A DNA stretch of 64,000 nucleotides from Sophora flavescens. Lineage: Eukaryota > Streptophyta > Magnoliopsida > Fabales > Fabaceae. The stretch lies in the NCBI GenBank assembly GCA_030762895.1, contig CM061069.1, positions 102,937,923 through 103,001,922 on the forward strand, given 5' to 3'. The position numbers and the translations under genes are program-made. Shown here piece by piece: positions 21,495 through 32,275 of the stretch. The notes under the pieces were generated by a model, which saw only the letters and a list, made by a program, of their open reading frames with translations, had not been told where the DNA came from and searched no databases. Position 1 is the first letter of the stretch. Every line of letters starts with the position of its first letter.

Positions 21495-23426
21495 TTGCGC
21501 CCGTACTTCCAGAGTCACCAAGTGATTGTTAAGACGGATCACCCGATCAAACAGATACTCAAAAAGCCCGAGTTGGCGGGGCGTATGATTGCTTGGTCAG
21601 TAGAATTGTCCGAGTTTGGCCTGAAATACGAGATGAGAGGACCTCTGAAAGCTCAATGTCTTTCCGACTTCATGGTCGAGCTTCATCCACAGCCAGTAGC
21701 CGAAGATATATGGTGGAATTTGTACGTGGATGGATCCTCGAATGTCAGGGGCAGTGGAGCGGGGGTGATTCTAGAAGGGCCGGGAGATCTGATCTTGGAA
21801 CAGTCATTAAAGTTTGAGTTCAAAACCTCGAACAATCAAGCCGAGTATGAAGCTTTGATAGCAGGACTAAGGCTGGCAAATGAAATGGGGGCAAGGGCTG
21901 TTAGGTGCCGGAGTGATTCACAACTAGTCACCGGACAAATATCCGGAGGCTACCAAACAAAGGAACCTCAGCTCACCAGGTACTTGTGTAAGGTCAACCA
22001 ATTAATCTCCGACTTTGAAAAGTTCACTATTGAGCACATTCCCCGGGAAGAAAACACTCGGGCTGATTTGCTGTCCAAGCTAGCCAGTACAAAGAAGCCG
22101 GGTCACCATAGAACGGTTATTCAAGAAACCCTCAATGAACCGAGCATTGGGACAGAAGAGGTGATGGCCAACGAGTTGGTTGACCGAGAATGGATGACGC
22201 CTATATGGGAGTATTTATCCTCGGAAACTCTGCCTTCGGATCAGGTCAAAGTCAGGAAAGTCAGGCTCATGGCAAGTCACTTTACTATAATCTCTGGAGA
22301 GTTGTATAAACGAGGATTCTCGGCACCGTTGCTAAAATGTCTGACGAAGGCACAATCCAAGTACGTCATGGAAGAAGTTCACCGAGGAATCTGTGGTTTT
22401 CACTGCGGGGGCAGATCAATGGCCTCCAAGGTAGTCCGAGCAGGGTATTATTGGCCTACCATCCGAGCTGATTGCATGGAGTGGACGAAGCAGTGTGATG
22501 AGTGCCAAAGATTTTCCAATGTAAATCATACCCCCCCTGAAGGACTTCACACATTAAACTCGCCTTGGCCGTTCGCTATGTGGGGAATGGACATACTAGG
22601 GTCTTTCCCTGTAGCCAAAGGTCAAGTCAAATTCCTACTGGTAGCGGTGGACTACTTCACCAAATGGATTGAAGCAGAGCCCTTGGAAAAGATTACCGCC
22701 GAGAAAGTGCAGAAATTTGTATGGAAAAGCCTTATCTGTAGGCACGGAAATCCCTTTGCGATCGTCACTGACAACGGAAGACAATTTGTGGATAAGACAT
22801 TACGGGAATTCTATGACAACCTCGGTATTAAGCACCAAGTTACATCGGTTGAGCACCCTCAAACCAATGGGCAAGCCGAAGCAGCTAACAAGGTCATCCT
22901 CGGGGAACTGAAGAAAAGGGTAGGAAGATCCAAAGGAGCTTGGGCAGAAGAGTTACCGAGTATCCTCTGGGCCTACCACTGTATGCCTCAATCCACCACT
23001 CAAGAAACACCCTTCAGGCTGACGTATGGAACAGACGCCATGATCCCCATGGAGGTTGGTGAACCGTCTTTCCGACGTGTACAACACGAGCCGAATGATA
23101 ATGAGAGCAATCTGAGGGTCGAACTTGACTTGGTAGAAGAAGTCAGGGAGGAAGCCAGAATCAAAGAAGAAGCCTGCAAACAGAGAGCCACCAGAAGGTA
23201 TAATTCAAGAGTGAAGTCGAGGAGTTTTCTGCGCGGAGACTTAGTACTGAGAATAAAAGGAGAGGCAAGGAAGGACCGCACCGAAGGCAAGTTGGCGGCA
23301 AACTGGGGAGGGCCATTCCGAGTAGTTGAAAACCTGGGGAACGGAGCATATAGATTAGAAGAATTGTCAGGAAATCCTATCCCCAGGACTTGGAATGCTT
23401 CTCATTTAAAGTTTTATTACAGCTGA
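21495..23426 (+). CDS. RNase H (second domain, aRH) and integrase frame of the Tat-like element
   Basis: A 643-codon open frame continuing pol after the stop at 21494; it begins inside RNase H, not at a natural start. The additional RNase H (about residues 73-200) shows LYVDGSSN, NNQAEYEAL and CRSDSQLV, the D-E-D set. Integrase follows with a zinc-binding HRGICGFH...CDECQ segment (about residues 295-340), then MDILGSFP and VDYFTKW, IVTDNGRQFVD and EAANKVI, so all three D, D, E residues are present. A chromodomain is absent, as expected for Tat. The frame ends in KFYYS then TGA. The domains look intact even though the upstream frame is broken. Confidence 0.92.
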   Translation: MRPYFQSHQVIVKTDHPIKQILKKPELAGRMIAWSVELSEFGLKYEMRGPLKAQCLSDFMVELHPQPVAEDIWWNLYVDGSSNVRGSGAGVILEGPGDLILEQSLKFEFKTSNNQAEYEALIAGLRLANEMGARAVRCRSDSQLVTGQISGGYQTKEPQLTRYLCKVNQLISDFEKFTIEHIPREENTRADLLSKLASTKKPGHHRTVIQETLNEPSIGTEEVMANELVDREWMTPIWEYLSSETLPSDQVKVRKVRLMASHFTIISGELYKRGFSAPLLKCLTKAQSKYVMEEVHRGICGFHCGGRSMASKVVRAGYYWPTIRADCMEWTKQCDECQRFSNVNHTPPEGLHTLNSPWPFAMWGMDILGSFPVAKGQVKFLLVAVDYFTKWIEAEPLEKITAEKVQKFVWKSLICRHGNPFAIVTDNGRQFVDKTLREFYDNLGIKHQVTSVEHPQTNGQAEAANKVILGELKKRVGRSKGAWAEELPSILWAYHCMPQSTTQETPFRLTYGTDAMIPMEVGEPSFRRVQHEPNDNESNLRVELDLVEEVREEARIKEEACKQRATRRYNSRVKSRSFLRGDLVLRIKGEARKDRTEGKLAANWGGPFRVVENLGNGAYRLEELSGNPIPRTWNASHLKFYYS

Positions 23427-23614
23427 TGTATATAGTCGGGTGTTGTACTCTTTTTCCTACCTCGGTATTTTTTCCCAAAAAGGGTTTTGACCGGGGAGGT
23501 TTTAACGAGGCACACCGCGGACTCCATCCAATAAAAAACAAATTTCATTATGAATATTGTTTTATGTTCTCTTACTTTGCCGAAGTATTTATTCTGCAGG
23601 CATCTTATTCTGGT
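23427..23614 (+). other. 3' untranslated segment after pol
   Basis: Non-coding. Contains AAAAAGGGTTTTGACCGGGG (23475-23494), a phrase common after pol in Tat elements. It leads into the tandem array. Confidence 0.4.
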
Positions 23615-24115
23615 GGCCGAGTTCGAGCCAGTCAAATTTCTAAGGCCAAGTTTGAGCCAATGGCCGAGTTCGAGCCAGTCAAATTTTAAAGGCCAAGTTT
23701 GAGCCTGGTGACCGAAGTACGAGCCAATGGCCGAGTTCGAGCCAGTCAAATTTCTAAAGGCCAGGTTTGAGCCTGGTGGCCGAGTACGAGCCAATGGCCG
23801 AGTTCGAGCCAGTCAAATCTCTAAAGGCCAAGTTTGAGCCTGGTGGCCGAGTACGAGCCAATGGCCGAGTTCGAGCCAGTCAAATTTCTAAAGGCCAAGT
23901 TTGAGCCTGGTGGCCGAGTACGAGCCAATGGCCGAGTTCGAGCCAGTCAAATTTCTAAAGGCCAAGTTTGAGCCTGGTGGCCGAGTACGAGCCAATGGCC
24001 GAGTTCGAGCCAGTCAAATTTCTAAAGGCCCAGTTTGAGCCTGGTGACCGAGTTCGAGCCAATTAAATTTTAAAGGCCAAGTTTGAGCCTGGTGGCCGAG
24101 TTCGAGCCATGAAAT
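23615..24115 (+). repeat. 67-bp tandem array
   Basis: CCGAGTTCGAGCCAG starts successive units at 23663, 23731, 23798, 23865, 23932 and 23999, a regular 67-68 bp step. Degenerate half-units lie at both ends. Each unit has two related halves (AGTTCGAGCC and AGTACGAGCC). It lies between integrase and the antisense gene. Confidence 0.95.
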
Positions 24116-24407
24116 TAAGTCTAAAGGTCAAGCATGATCCTATTAGCCAAGTCCGAGTTATTAAGTTATTAACGCTGAATTTGAGCCGCGAAATTATTAA
24201 AGCCGAATATGAGCAAAGAACAAAGTTCGGATCAGAAAGGCCGAGTACGAGCCATTATTTTATTAAGGAAACCGAGTACAATGCATAAACCAAAAATAAA
24301 GCCGAGTTTGACTCTTGAAAAGTACATTCAAGGGACCGAGCACAACGCTGAAATCGAAAGCTGAAATTGAAAATAAGGGCCGCTCGGCGGGACAGTAGTC
24401 CCCCCAA

Positions 24408-24593
24408 TTAGAACAGGAGCAAGTCCAGACGGCCCCCAATCCCCCTAATCAAGCGCCACCACTCTCTCTTAAGGGAGGCTGTAGTCACTTCCCCCTGAGA
24501 AAGCTGGATGATGAGGTGCTCGGCCAGCTTCGGGAGTAGACGACCTCTACCCCTTTCTCCACTCCCGAAGATTATCGTTCTCCCAGTTAACAT
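24408..24593 (-). CDS. Small antisense ORF, function unknown
   Basis: A 61-codon frame (MLTGRTIIFGSGERGRGRLL at its start). A minus-strand TATA box (TATAAATA, complement of 24812-24819) lies about 220 bp upstream. The frame's first codons overlap one arm of a perfect 19-bp inverted repeat. No domain recognised; it could be chance. Confidence 0.25.
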   Translation of the reverse strand: MLTGRTIIFGSGERGRGRLLPKLAEHLIIQLSQGEVTTASLKREWWRLIRGIGGRLDLLLF

Positions 24594-24695
24594 CCTTCTT
24601 GAAGGATCGAATCATAAAAGGAATTCTGGATCCCGTCTCCCACTTACATCCTTTTTGGCGGATGTCAAACCCAAAAAAGGATGTTAACTGGGAGA
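24579..24695. repeat. Perfect 19-bp inverted repeat
   Basis: TCTCCCAGTTAACATCCTT (24579-24597) and its exact complement (24677-24695), separated by 79 bp. The centre of each arm is the palindrome GTTAAC. Confidence 0.9.
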
Positions 24696-25170
24696 GGGGA
24701 ACATAAACCCCTGACACTAGCATAGAACTACTCGGGTGGAAGAGAAGTAAGAAACGAACTTGGCTGGTGGAAAAGGATGAGGAATGAACAAGTAAGGCAG
24801 CGGAATGGCCCTATTTATAAGCAAGGAAGGAAGTAGTACGCGTGAGAAAGGGTTTGTTGGAAAAACAAATCTCGAAACTAAGCAAAAGGCAGTGATTGCA
24901 TGAACCCATTAGGTTTCCAAAGCATTTAATGCGTGACAACGTAAAGTGTAAAACATGTGTTTCACATGTAACAACCACCGTCCATTTTTGATGTGGACGG
25001 TAGAGTACCTCGACCTTAGCCGAAGATTTGATTAACAAGCCGAACACCACAGAGTCAGCGGAATGATAACAATTCTCATTAAGTAATATGAAGTTACAAG
25101 GGCATGAGCCCATTACAAAGGCTGAACAAAAAACAAAAAACTACAACAGTTACTCCCCCCTATGACTCTC

Positions 25171-26186
25171 CTAGGCCTCAATGTGACCCTCGGGAGAATC
25201 CCCCACCACGTCTACCTCTTCCTCCTCTTCAGGGATGATGGGAACAAGTTCCCCATTCACCACCTCCATGTTTACATCGGCCCCCGAAAGATCAATGCCA
25301 GGGGCTAGAACCTCAGCTTGGGCAATGGCTTTGTCAAAACCATTTCGGTGCTCGATGATAATGCAGCTGGTGGCCTCCTTCACATCATCTTCAAGCCCCA
25401 TCCTGGTTTTGGTCTCGGCCTCCAAGGCAGCCTTAAGTTTCTCAATCTCAGCCTGAGCCTCTTTAAGCTTTTCCTCAGCACGAGCCTTGTCCTCTTCAAC
25501 CCGAGCTTTGCTTTCCTCGGTCGACTTCGCCCGGGAATCCAACTCGGAGTTCCGAGTATTAATCTCGGCAAGGGTGGCAGTCAGGCGTTCGTTCCCACGG
25601 GCCAGCTCCTCGCGTTCAGAAGAAATCCGGGAAAGATCCCCCTTCAACCTCTCAATAGCAGCAAATTCGGACTCCAACTGTTGGGACTTCCTCTCGGTCT
25701 CTGTCACCTCTCGGCTACAGAAGCGAGCCAAAGCTGCAGTCCGAAGGCAGTAGACCGAGAGAGCCTCCATGCTAGATCGGGCCCCCTGCTGCTTGATAAG
25801 CCGAAGATCGGCGGGCTTTAAGAAGCTTGAGTCGAAAGAAGGGAAGGGGTTGAAGTCTTCACCCCAGAGAGATGAAGTCCCTGCCTTCAGGGAAGTGTTG
25901 TACCATTTCGACTCGATGGGGGCAGGAGGTGGTTGTTCTCGCCCCGCGGTTTCCGTCCCCTGAGTAGTCAGGTGAGGGGAGCTTGGGCCAGGAAGGGGAG
26001 AATCTTCGGCGACTACTTCAACCTCTACCCTCCTCCTTTTTTGAGGGGCGGATGACGAAGCCCCCTTTGCAGAAGTCTTGGTGGGAGGAGGTCTTTTCTG
26101 CTTCTTCTCGGTCGAAGAGGGACCCTGACCCTCTTTAGCAGCACCAGCCTTTACAAGCTTTGAGAAGTCAAATTTCCCCATGATGA
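25171..26186 (-). CDS. Antisense gene (aORF), exon 2: basic and coiled-coil C-terminal part
   Basis: Minus-strand frame continuing exon 1 after a 74-nt intron. It starts with MGKFDFSKLVKAG, followed by a lysine-rich nuclear-localisation-like stretch (KKQKRPPPTK, RRR), a Pro/Ser linker, and a long coiled coil (about residues 160-285: repeated E-L-E-R-K heptads). It ends in a very acidic tail (EEEEEVDVVGD). Tat elements are known to carry antisense genes with a 'putative gypsy type transposon' domain (PF04195) plus coiled coils. Their role is not established and nothing in the sequence reveals it. An internal Met at 26193 is intronic, so I do not take it as the start. Confidence 0.8.
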
Positions 26187-26260
26187 CTGCCAAAAAGAAA
26201 AAGTTGTTAGTTCAGCAACAAAGACAAAAAGACTCCAGAACTGAAATACCGAGTACTTAC
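26187..26260 (-). other. Intron of the antisense gene (74 nt)
   Basis: On the minus strand the donor is AAAA/GTAAGT (GT at 26260-26259) and the acceptor TTTTTGGCAG/TC (AG at 26188-26187), with a T-rich tract before it. Exon 1 ends one base into a codon, and the first two bases of exon 2 complete it in the frame of the downstream ORF. Confidence 0.8.
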
Positions 26261-27265
26261 TTTTCAGGTCAGATCTCGGGGTTGATGAGAAGGGTAGTTT
26301 CAGGAGGCGTCCACAATGGAGGGGCCGAGGAAGTGTTTCTAGTATGTCTATGTCCCGCCTATCCTCGGCCGGGAGGGACTGGTACTCAAAGCCAACAAAC
26401 TTGGTGGGGGAGGATTGCCAATATAGGGGAAACTTGGCACTATTATCATTATCGAAGAAGTGGGAAGAATGAGGGCCTGAGGGGCGAACTCGGAAGAAGC
26501 CGACTTTAAAATCTTTGTACGATGATTTGTACAAGCTGAGCAGTCCCCTCCGGTTCAGCCCGTTAAGGGAAATCCATCCCATTTTATCACCGAACCTTGT
26601 TTGATAGAAATACAAAAATTTCGGGGTGGTGGGCTCCATCCCTATGTATTTGCATAGAATCTGGAAGGCTTTCATAAAAGCCCAACTATTGGGGTGAAGT
26701 TGAGTAGGAGCAACGTTCATGGTCCTCAGAACATCGCACTCAAACTCGGAAAAGGGAAGAGATACGTGCAGCTTATCGAATAAAGTTTTGTACATATATG
26801 TGAAGTGGGGCTCGGAGGGACGAGCCCTCATGAAGACACACTCGGTACCTGAGCAGGGGGAGCAAATGAACTCGGATTCGTCCCCCGATGCCGAGATATT
26901 AACTTGGGACCGAAGTAGGTCAATTGATTCTAGGGTTTGGAAATCAGAAAAAAAGGTCCCAACCTCACCTTTAACCCATGTGTACCCGGGAAGAGTGATG
27001 TCAGGAATATGGTCTTTTGGAACCCTCAGGCGCTGCTTACGGGCGGCGGGTTTGGACACCGGAGGAGAAGGAGAACCAGACCTGGGGGACCCAGACTCAG
27101 AAGACCCAGACCCGGAAGAAGACGACCCGGAGGAGGACGACCCCACCGAACCAACGTTCGGCCCTTGGGGGGGATCGGAGAGGCGGAAGGGGAGCCCCCA
27201 ATGGGAGAAACCTCCCGTTCCACCAGAGGAGAGGTGGTTGATTCGGTGGAATCAGACGAACTCAT
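26261..27265 (-). CDS. Antisense gene (aORF), exon 1: PF04195-type domain
   Basis: The conserved block runs from LHVSLPFSEFECDVLRTMN through VAPTQLHPNSWAFMKAF and FLYFYQTRFGDKMGWISL to LYKSSYKDFKVGFFRV (about 26790-26500). This is the order of the 'putative gypsy type transposon' family PF04195. The long frame opens at 27146 with a Ser/Gly-rich stretch. A better start is the ATG at 27265 (MSSSDSTEST), whose frame joins the long one only if one base is gained or lost, probably in the G7 run near 27169-27175. So the N-terminus is probably broken, or mis-assembled at the homopolymer. A TATA box lies 150 bp upstream. Confidence 0.8.
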
Positions 27266-27416
27266 GACCAGAATTCAAAGATAAACAATAAAGAAGGAAG
27301 GAGGCTGGGCGTACCTGGAAAACGATGAGCAGAAGAGGGAAGACAGAGACTTGGAAGACGAAGGCAAAAGGCGGAGGAACATAAACAGGGTAAAAGGGAG
27401 CTGAAGCCGGAAAAGG

Positions 27417-27424
27417 TATTTATA
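27417..27424 (-). promoter_or_regulatory. TATA box of the antisense gene
   Basis: Read on the minus strand: TATAAATA inside GGCTATAAATACC, about 150 bp upstream of the ATG at 27265 and inside the element. The antisense gene therefore looks able to be transcribed independently of the LTR promoter. Confidence 0.55.
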
Positions 27425-27689
27425 GCCTGCGATTGGCGGCCCATCTCCCATCAAGCCCAAACGGGCGCGACTTTTTTTTCCCCCCATTAAATGGGCGCGG
27501 AACTCTAGGGTTTCTTGTCCATAGCGTGCCGTAGAAGTATTAGGGGAATGATTGATTCCTCTGACAGAGAGAGAAGACTTGATTGAAATGACCGCTGGGA
27601 ATGTGGATAACTGCATAGCCGAAGAATAAGCTCGGTTTCATACTTATCAGCTCTTTCGTTTATTTAAAGCTCGGAGCTCGGGGGGCTTG

Positions 27690-28185
27690 TGTACTGGCCG
27701 AGAATGTAAGACCGAGAACTCGTCTATACGCCGGGCCAACCGAGCTTACCCCCGCGAATGGGCCTTAGCCCAAACTCCTCCGAAGCCGAGAACACGTCAG
27801 CACACTTGACGCCCGAGGATGACTCCTCGGTCCTTTTCCATGACAGGCCACACGCGAGGATACCTCGGCCCCAAGCTATCCAGTCGCAGCTAATTGGGCC
27901 GAATATCTCGCTAGTCATAATACCTCCGGATGATCAGGCTCCGGATATCTCTCCCAATAATCAGGCTAATCCTGATATCTCTCCGAATAATAATGGCCTG
28001 ATCCAAATATTTCTCCGCTTATTTCGGAGCTTGATCCTGAGAGATCTCTATAAATAGGGGGCTCACCCCCTCATTCAGAACTACGTTTGCTTTGATTCCC
28101 ATTTGGATACGTAGGAGCAGAATCCACATTCTGTCAAGCACAATCCAAAAACACCCCACTAATCCTCGTTCGGCCGAGTACCTCA
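27690..28185 (+). repeat. 3' LTR of the Tat-like element
   Basis: Same ends as the 5' copy. It is preceded by a purine tract (CGGGGGGCTTG, about 27679-27689) that fits the polypurine tract priming plus-strand synthesis. Confidence 0.93.
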
Positions 28186-28205
28186 TGTCCCAGTCATATA
28201 ATGGG
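28186..28205. other. 20-bp island between two retrotransposons
   Basis: Only TGTCCCAGTCATATAATGGG separates the Tat-like 3' LTR from the Ogre-like LTR. It matches neither element, and no target duplication is found on either side. Confidence 0.7.
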
Positions 28206-30173
28206 TGTCGCGATCAAAAATTGCGACGAGGACGACTATAAAAATAAATTTTAAGGAAAGTAGAGTCGTCACCAATTTTATATAATTTGGGAAAAATTGG
28301 AAAACCTTAAAAAAAATGGTCTTTGAAACCAAGTTGAGTTTGGGAGTCGGTTATGAGTAGGGAAGGTGTTAAGCACCCTACATCACCCATCCTGCGAATA
28401 GTACCTTCAATTAATCGCGCAAAATTAAATTATCTATTTTTTACCCCAAAAATATTCACAAGGAAGGATTTATTTATTTATTAATATTTTCTTTATTTTT
28501 ATGTTTCTTTATTGGTTTTTTTTTTGCATTTTTAATTTATTTTTTAGAAAGAAAAATATTATTGATAAATCCTAAATGAGGTTGAACATGGCACGTAAAC
28601 TCATAGGACAACCTCAAAGCTAGGGGATTGAGCATGACACTTGTCATAGAGCAACCCAAAAACATTAAATAAATTATTAATTAATTATCCATATTAAATA
28701 AATTAAAAAGAACACAAAATGAAGGAAAAATTAATTTTGGCTTGACGAGATGATTGATCCCGCTCCTACGTATTCCCTGCTTCGACGGCAAAGTCAAAGC
28801 CACGTAGTTCTCGTAGAAAATATTTTATTTTGTTTATTGATTGATTTTTGATTTTTATGAAAATGTTTTTTTATATTATTTTTTTTAGAAAGAAAGAAAT
28901 TTTTTTATTATATTTTTTTATTTACTTTTATATATCGAAAACTAATCAAGATAGAGCATGGCACATGAATCCACAGAGCTATCACGAATATAAGGATTGA
29001 GTACGAAACATTTCACAAAGCAATACAATTTTTTTTTCAGGTGTTTCTTTTAAATTTTTATTTTATTTATTTACTCTAGATTTTCAAAAAAATAAAAAAT
29101 AATAAAAATATAAATGCCTTTTCTATTTATTTATCAGCCCAAACCCATTTGGTGAAACCTTATTTGATTTGGGCCAACCTAATACCCCTTAGTGATTTGG
29201 GCCAACCTGATACCCATTAGCAAACCACTTTAAACATACATAAATAAGTAAAATAAAATAAATGAAATAACAATTAAAAGAGTAAAGTAAAACTACTATA
29301 ACATCATCAGAGATAAAGAAGATACGATCAGATTGTGAACAAAAGACTAAACCTCCTTCTTCTTCACCTGTACACCCGAGAACGGCGAGAGGAACAACAG
29401 CGGCGGCAACGGCTAGTTTGCGCGAATGATGACACGACTGCGAGGGAGGCGGTGTGGCAAGACGCTGTGGACGGCGCGACGGTCGGATCTGAACAAGGCG
29501 CGGTGTGAACGGCGATGGACGGTGGAGGGATCTGGGCAACGCGGTGTGAACCAGAGGAATAATGGGAGGAAAGCTTGGTGGCTATGGTGTTTTGGAGAAG
29601 AAGAAAGAATGGTGGGGATGGATGAAAAGGAATGTGATTTTGGTTAAAAGAACATGGGTTTTGTGCGTTACAGAGAGGAGAAATGGGTAAGAGAACCCTG
29701 ACGGTCCATTGTGTGCGTGTGTGTAGAGATGAGTGGTGTTTTGGGAAGAAAGTGATGAATCTCTTTCTGGTTGAATGGGTAAGAGCCAAAAGCTAAAAAA
29801 AACAGTTTTGTTACCGGGAAGAATGGAACGAATTTTTTTTCTTCTGATGTTCCCCTGTTGTGATTTTATAATCCCAATTCCTCCCCTCTTGATCCTAAAA
29901 TTCCGCCTAAATTTATATTGCTATCTGATCTTGATCATAAAAACATGCCCAGATTAAGATTTCTATCTCTGATTTGAAAATTAAATTCAAATTCAAATTC
30001 AAAATAAAGTGGTTGCTGGGGTGGAGGATGAGATGGGTTTAACTGGCCTGGCCCAATTAAAAAAAAATTTATCATTTTTAATTATTTTTATTTTCTTTGC
30101 AATTTTTATTTTATTATTTTTTTTGAAATTTTTAGTGAAGACTAAAAGACCCGGTCAAAATGGGGTGTTCACA
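28206..30173 (-). repeat. 3' LTR of the Ogre-like element
   Basis: On the plus strand it runs TGTCGCGATC to GGGTGTTCACA. It aligns along its whole length with 42915-44912. A non-conserved LTR frame at 29364-29789 is repeated in the other copy and I do not count it as a gene. A purine tract (AAAGAGGGGCAAC on the minus strand) abuts its start. Confidence 0.93.
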
Positions 30174-30334
30174 GTTGCCCCTCTTTACTTGTTCATTACT
30201 AGAATACATGAAGAAAGAACGATTTTTCATGTGATAGTAGTAAGGAACTAGTAAAGAAAATGAACTCACATTTTGACCGGGATGACAAATAGGCTGGAGA
30301 AAATTAAGTTTTAGAGCTTGAAAAATAAAAATGA

Positions 30335-31530
30335 CAGTGGGCCTTAAATCCCAAATATAAAATTAGCAGTGAGCCTCAGAGCTCGAAAAATTAATTTGCA
30401 GCGGGACTCAGATCCCCAAAATAAATTTGCAGTGAGCCTCAGAGCTCGAAAAATAAATTGCAGTGGGCCTCAGATCCCAAATATAAAATTAGTAGTGAGC
30501 CTCAGAGCTCGAAAAATAAAATGCAGTAGGCCTCAGATCCCAAAAATAAATTTGAGTGAGCCTCAGAGCTCGAAAAATAAATTGCGGTGGGCCTCAGATC
30601 CCAAAAATAAATTTGCAGTGAGCCTCAGAGCTCGAAAAATAAATTGCAGTGGGCCTCAGAGCTCGAAAAATAAATTTGCAGCGGGCCTCATATCCCAAAA
30701 GTAAATTTGCAGTGAGCCTCAGAGCTCGAAAAATAATTTGCCTCAGAGCTCGAAAAATAAATTGCGGTAGGCCTCAGATCCCAAAAATAAATTTGCAGTG
30801 AGCCTCAGAGCTCGAAAAATAAATTGCAGTGGGCCTCAGATCCCAAAAATAAATTTAGTAGTGAGCCTCAGAGCTCGAAAAATAAAATGCAGTGGGCCTC
30901 AGATCCCAAAAATAAATTTGCAGTGAGCCTCAGAGCTCGAAAAATAAATTGCGGTGGGCCTCAGAGCCTCAGAGCTAGAAAAATAAATTGCGGTGGGCCT
31001 CAGATCCCAAAAATAAATTTACAGTGAGCCTCAGAGCTCGAAAAATAAATTGCAGTGGGCCTCAGATCCCAAATATAAAATTAGTAGTGAGCCTCAGAGC
31101 TCGAAAAATAATAAATTGCAGTGGGCCTCAGATCCCAAAAATAAATTTACAGTGAGCCTCAGAGCTTGAAAAATAAATTGCAGTGGGCCTCAGATCCCAA
31201 AAATAAATTTAGTAGTAAGCCTCAGAGCTCAAAAAATAAATTGCAGTGGGCCTCAGATCCCAAAAATAAATTTAGTAGTAAGTCTGAGAGCTCGAAAAAT
31301 AAAATGCAGTGGGCCTCAGATCCCAAAAATAAATTTGCAGTGAGCCTTAGAGCTCGAAAAATAAAATGCAGTGGGCCTCAGATCCCAAAAATAAATTTGC
31401 AGCGAGCCTCATAGCTCGAAAAATAAATTACAGTGGGCCTCAGATCTCAAATATAAAATTAGTAGTGAGCCTCAGAGCTCGAAAAATAAAATGTCGTGGG
31501 CCTCAGATCCCAGAAATAAAATGATGGTAA
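30335..31530 (-). repeat. 31/62-bp satellite array of the Ogre-like element
   Basis: About nineteen copies of a 62-bp dimer. One half carries GGGCCTCAGATCCCAAAAAT, the other GAGCCTCAGAGCTCGAAAAA, each 31 bp. Frames open through it only because the unit lacks stops; they are not genes. It lies in the 3' untranslated part, between pol and the 3' LTR. Confidence 0.95.
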
Positions 31531-32275
31531 TTTGCTTTCTAAAAAAAACTTTCTTTACCTTTGTCTCAATTACGACTGAACCACACGCTCCATTAAAAGA
31601 CTTCGACCAATCAAACCTTTGTTTATCAACAACTCTGAGTCAGTGTCTTTCGATTAGAGGGGCTTCTTTTTCAAAGCGGTGAAGACACATAGAGCGATTA
31701 TTTCCTTCAAGACTAGGACTCGTGGAGACTTTCATTGTTGCATTTCTTTTCTCCTCATTGTACACCGTCATCTCCCTTATTGACTTTGAAATGCTGGGCT
31801 TTCTTTGGTTCAAACCATTCGTTGAAGTAACCATTAGAATTATCCAATCATACTATTAAACTTAAATTTACCTAAATTGAGACATGATTTTAATGCGCAA
31901 GCATGATTTAAGCACAATAGGAAAAAAATGGATTAATAAAATCCTTGCCTTAATATGAGAATTTACATTGCACACAAAGAAATTGGAAAGAAAAGGGGAA
32001 ATACAAAGGGGTGTATAGGAATTGTATGAAAAAGGAATAATGGAACGAAAGAAAACCACATAAAAATTTGCCCCAGTATTTGTTCCTTGATCCTCTTAAC
32101 TGATTCCCAGCAACTGTTTGATGTCACAGATCCTGGTCTCAGCTTCCACATACATCCTTTCATTAACATTTCAATGATTTTCTTTGCCCCATTGTAGCCA
32201 GTCACAAGCAAAATTGCCCCAATGTAGCAAGTTATGATCAAAATTCCCCCAGTGTGGTGAATATTGAGATATCTC
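31531..32275 (-). other. Non-coding 3' region of the Ogre-like element
   Basis: No frame with recognisable domains. The phrase 'attgcccca(a/g)tgtagc' is repeated near 32190-32250. It lies between the satellite and the hairpin repeats. Confidence 0.4.

Larger units (their letters stand above)
17484..28185 (+). mobile_element. Tat-lineage (Retand-like) Ty3/gypsy retrotransposon, 10.7 kb
   Basis: Two LTRs flank gag, protease, RT, RNase H, a second RNase H (aRH), integrase, a 67-bp tandem array and an antisense gene, the layout of Tat/Retand elements. The plus-strand genes carry several frameshifts and one stop, so it is non-autonomous now. LTRs differ by about a dozen substitutions plus one 13-bp indel by eye, so insertion was fairly recent. 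The flanking 5-mers (CCATC left, TGTCC right) do not match, so no target duplication survives. Confidence 0.9.

Noticed and set aside
23615..24115. CRISPR-like array
   Set aside because: Repeats are contiguous without unique spacers and lie inside a plant retrotransposon.
24408..24593. Strong claim for a second antisense gene
   Set aside because: Kept only as a low-confidence feature: short, no domain, and its 5' end overlaps an inverted repeat.
29364..29789. 141-codon frame repeated at 43896-44534
   Set aside because: It lies wholly inside the Ogre LTR, changes length between the two copies and shows no domain, so I treat it as an LTR shadow frame.
30369..31414. Frames of 60-111 codons with repeated 'RARKI' phrases
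   Set aside because: The 31/62-bp satellite simply lacks stops in one frame.
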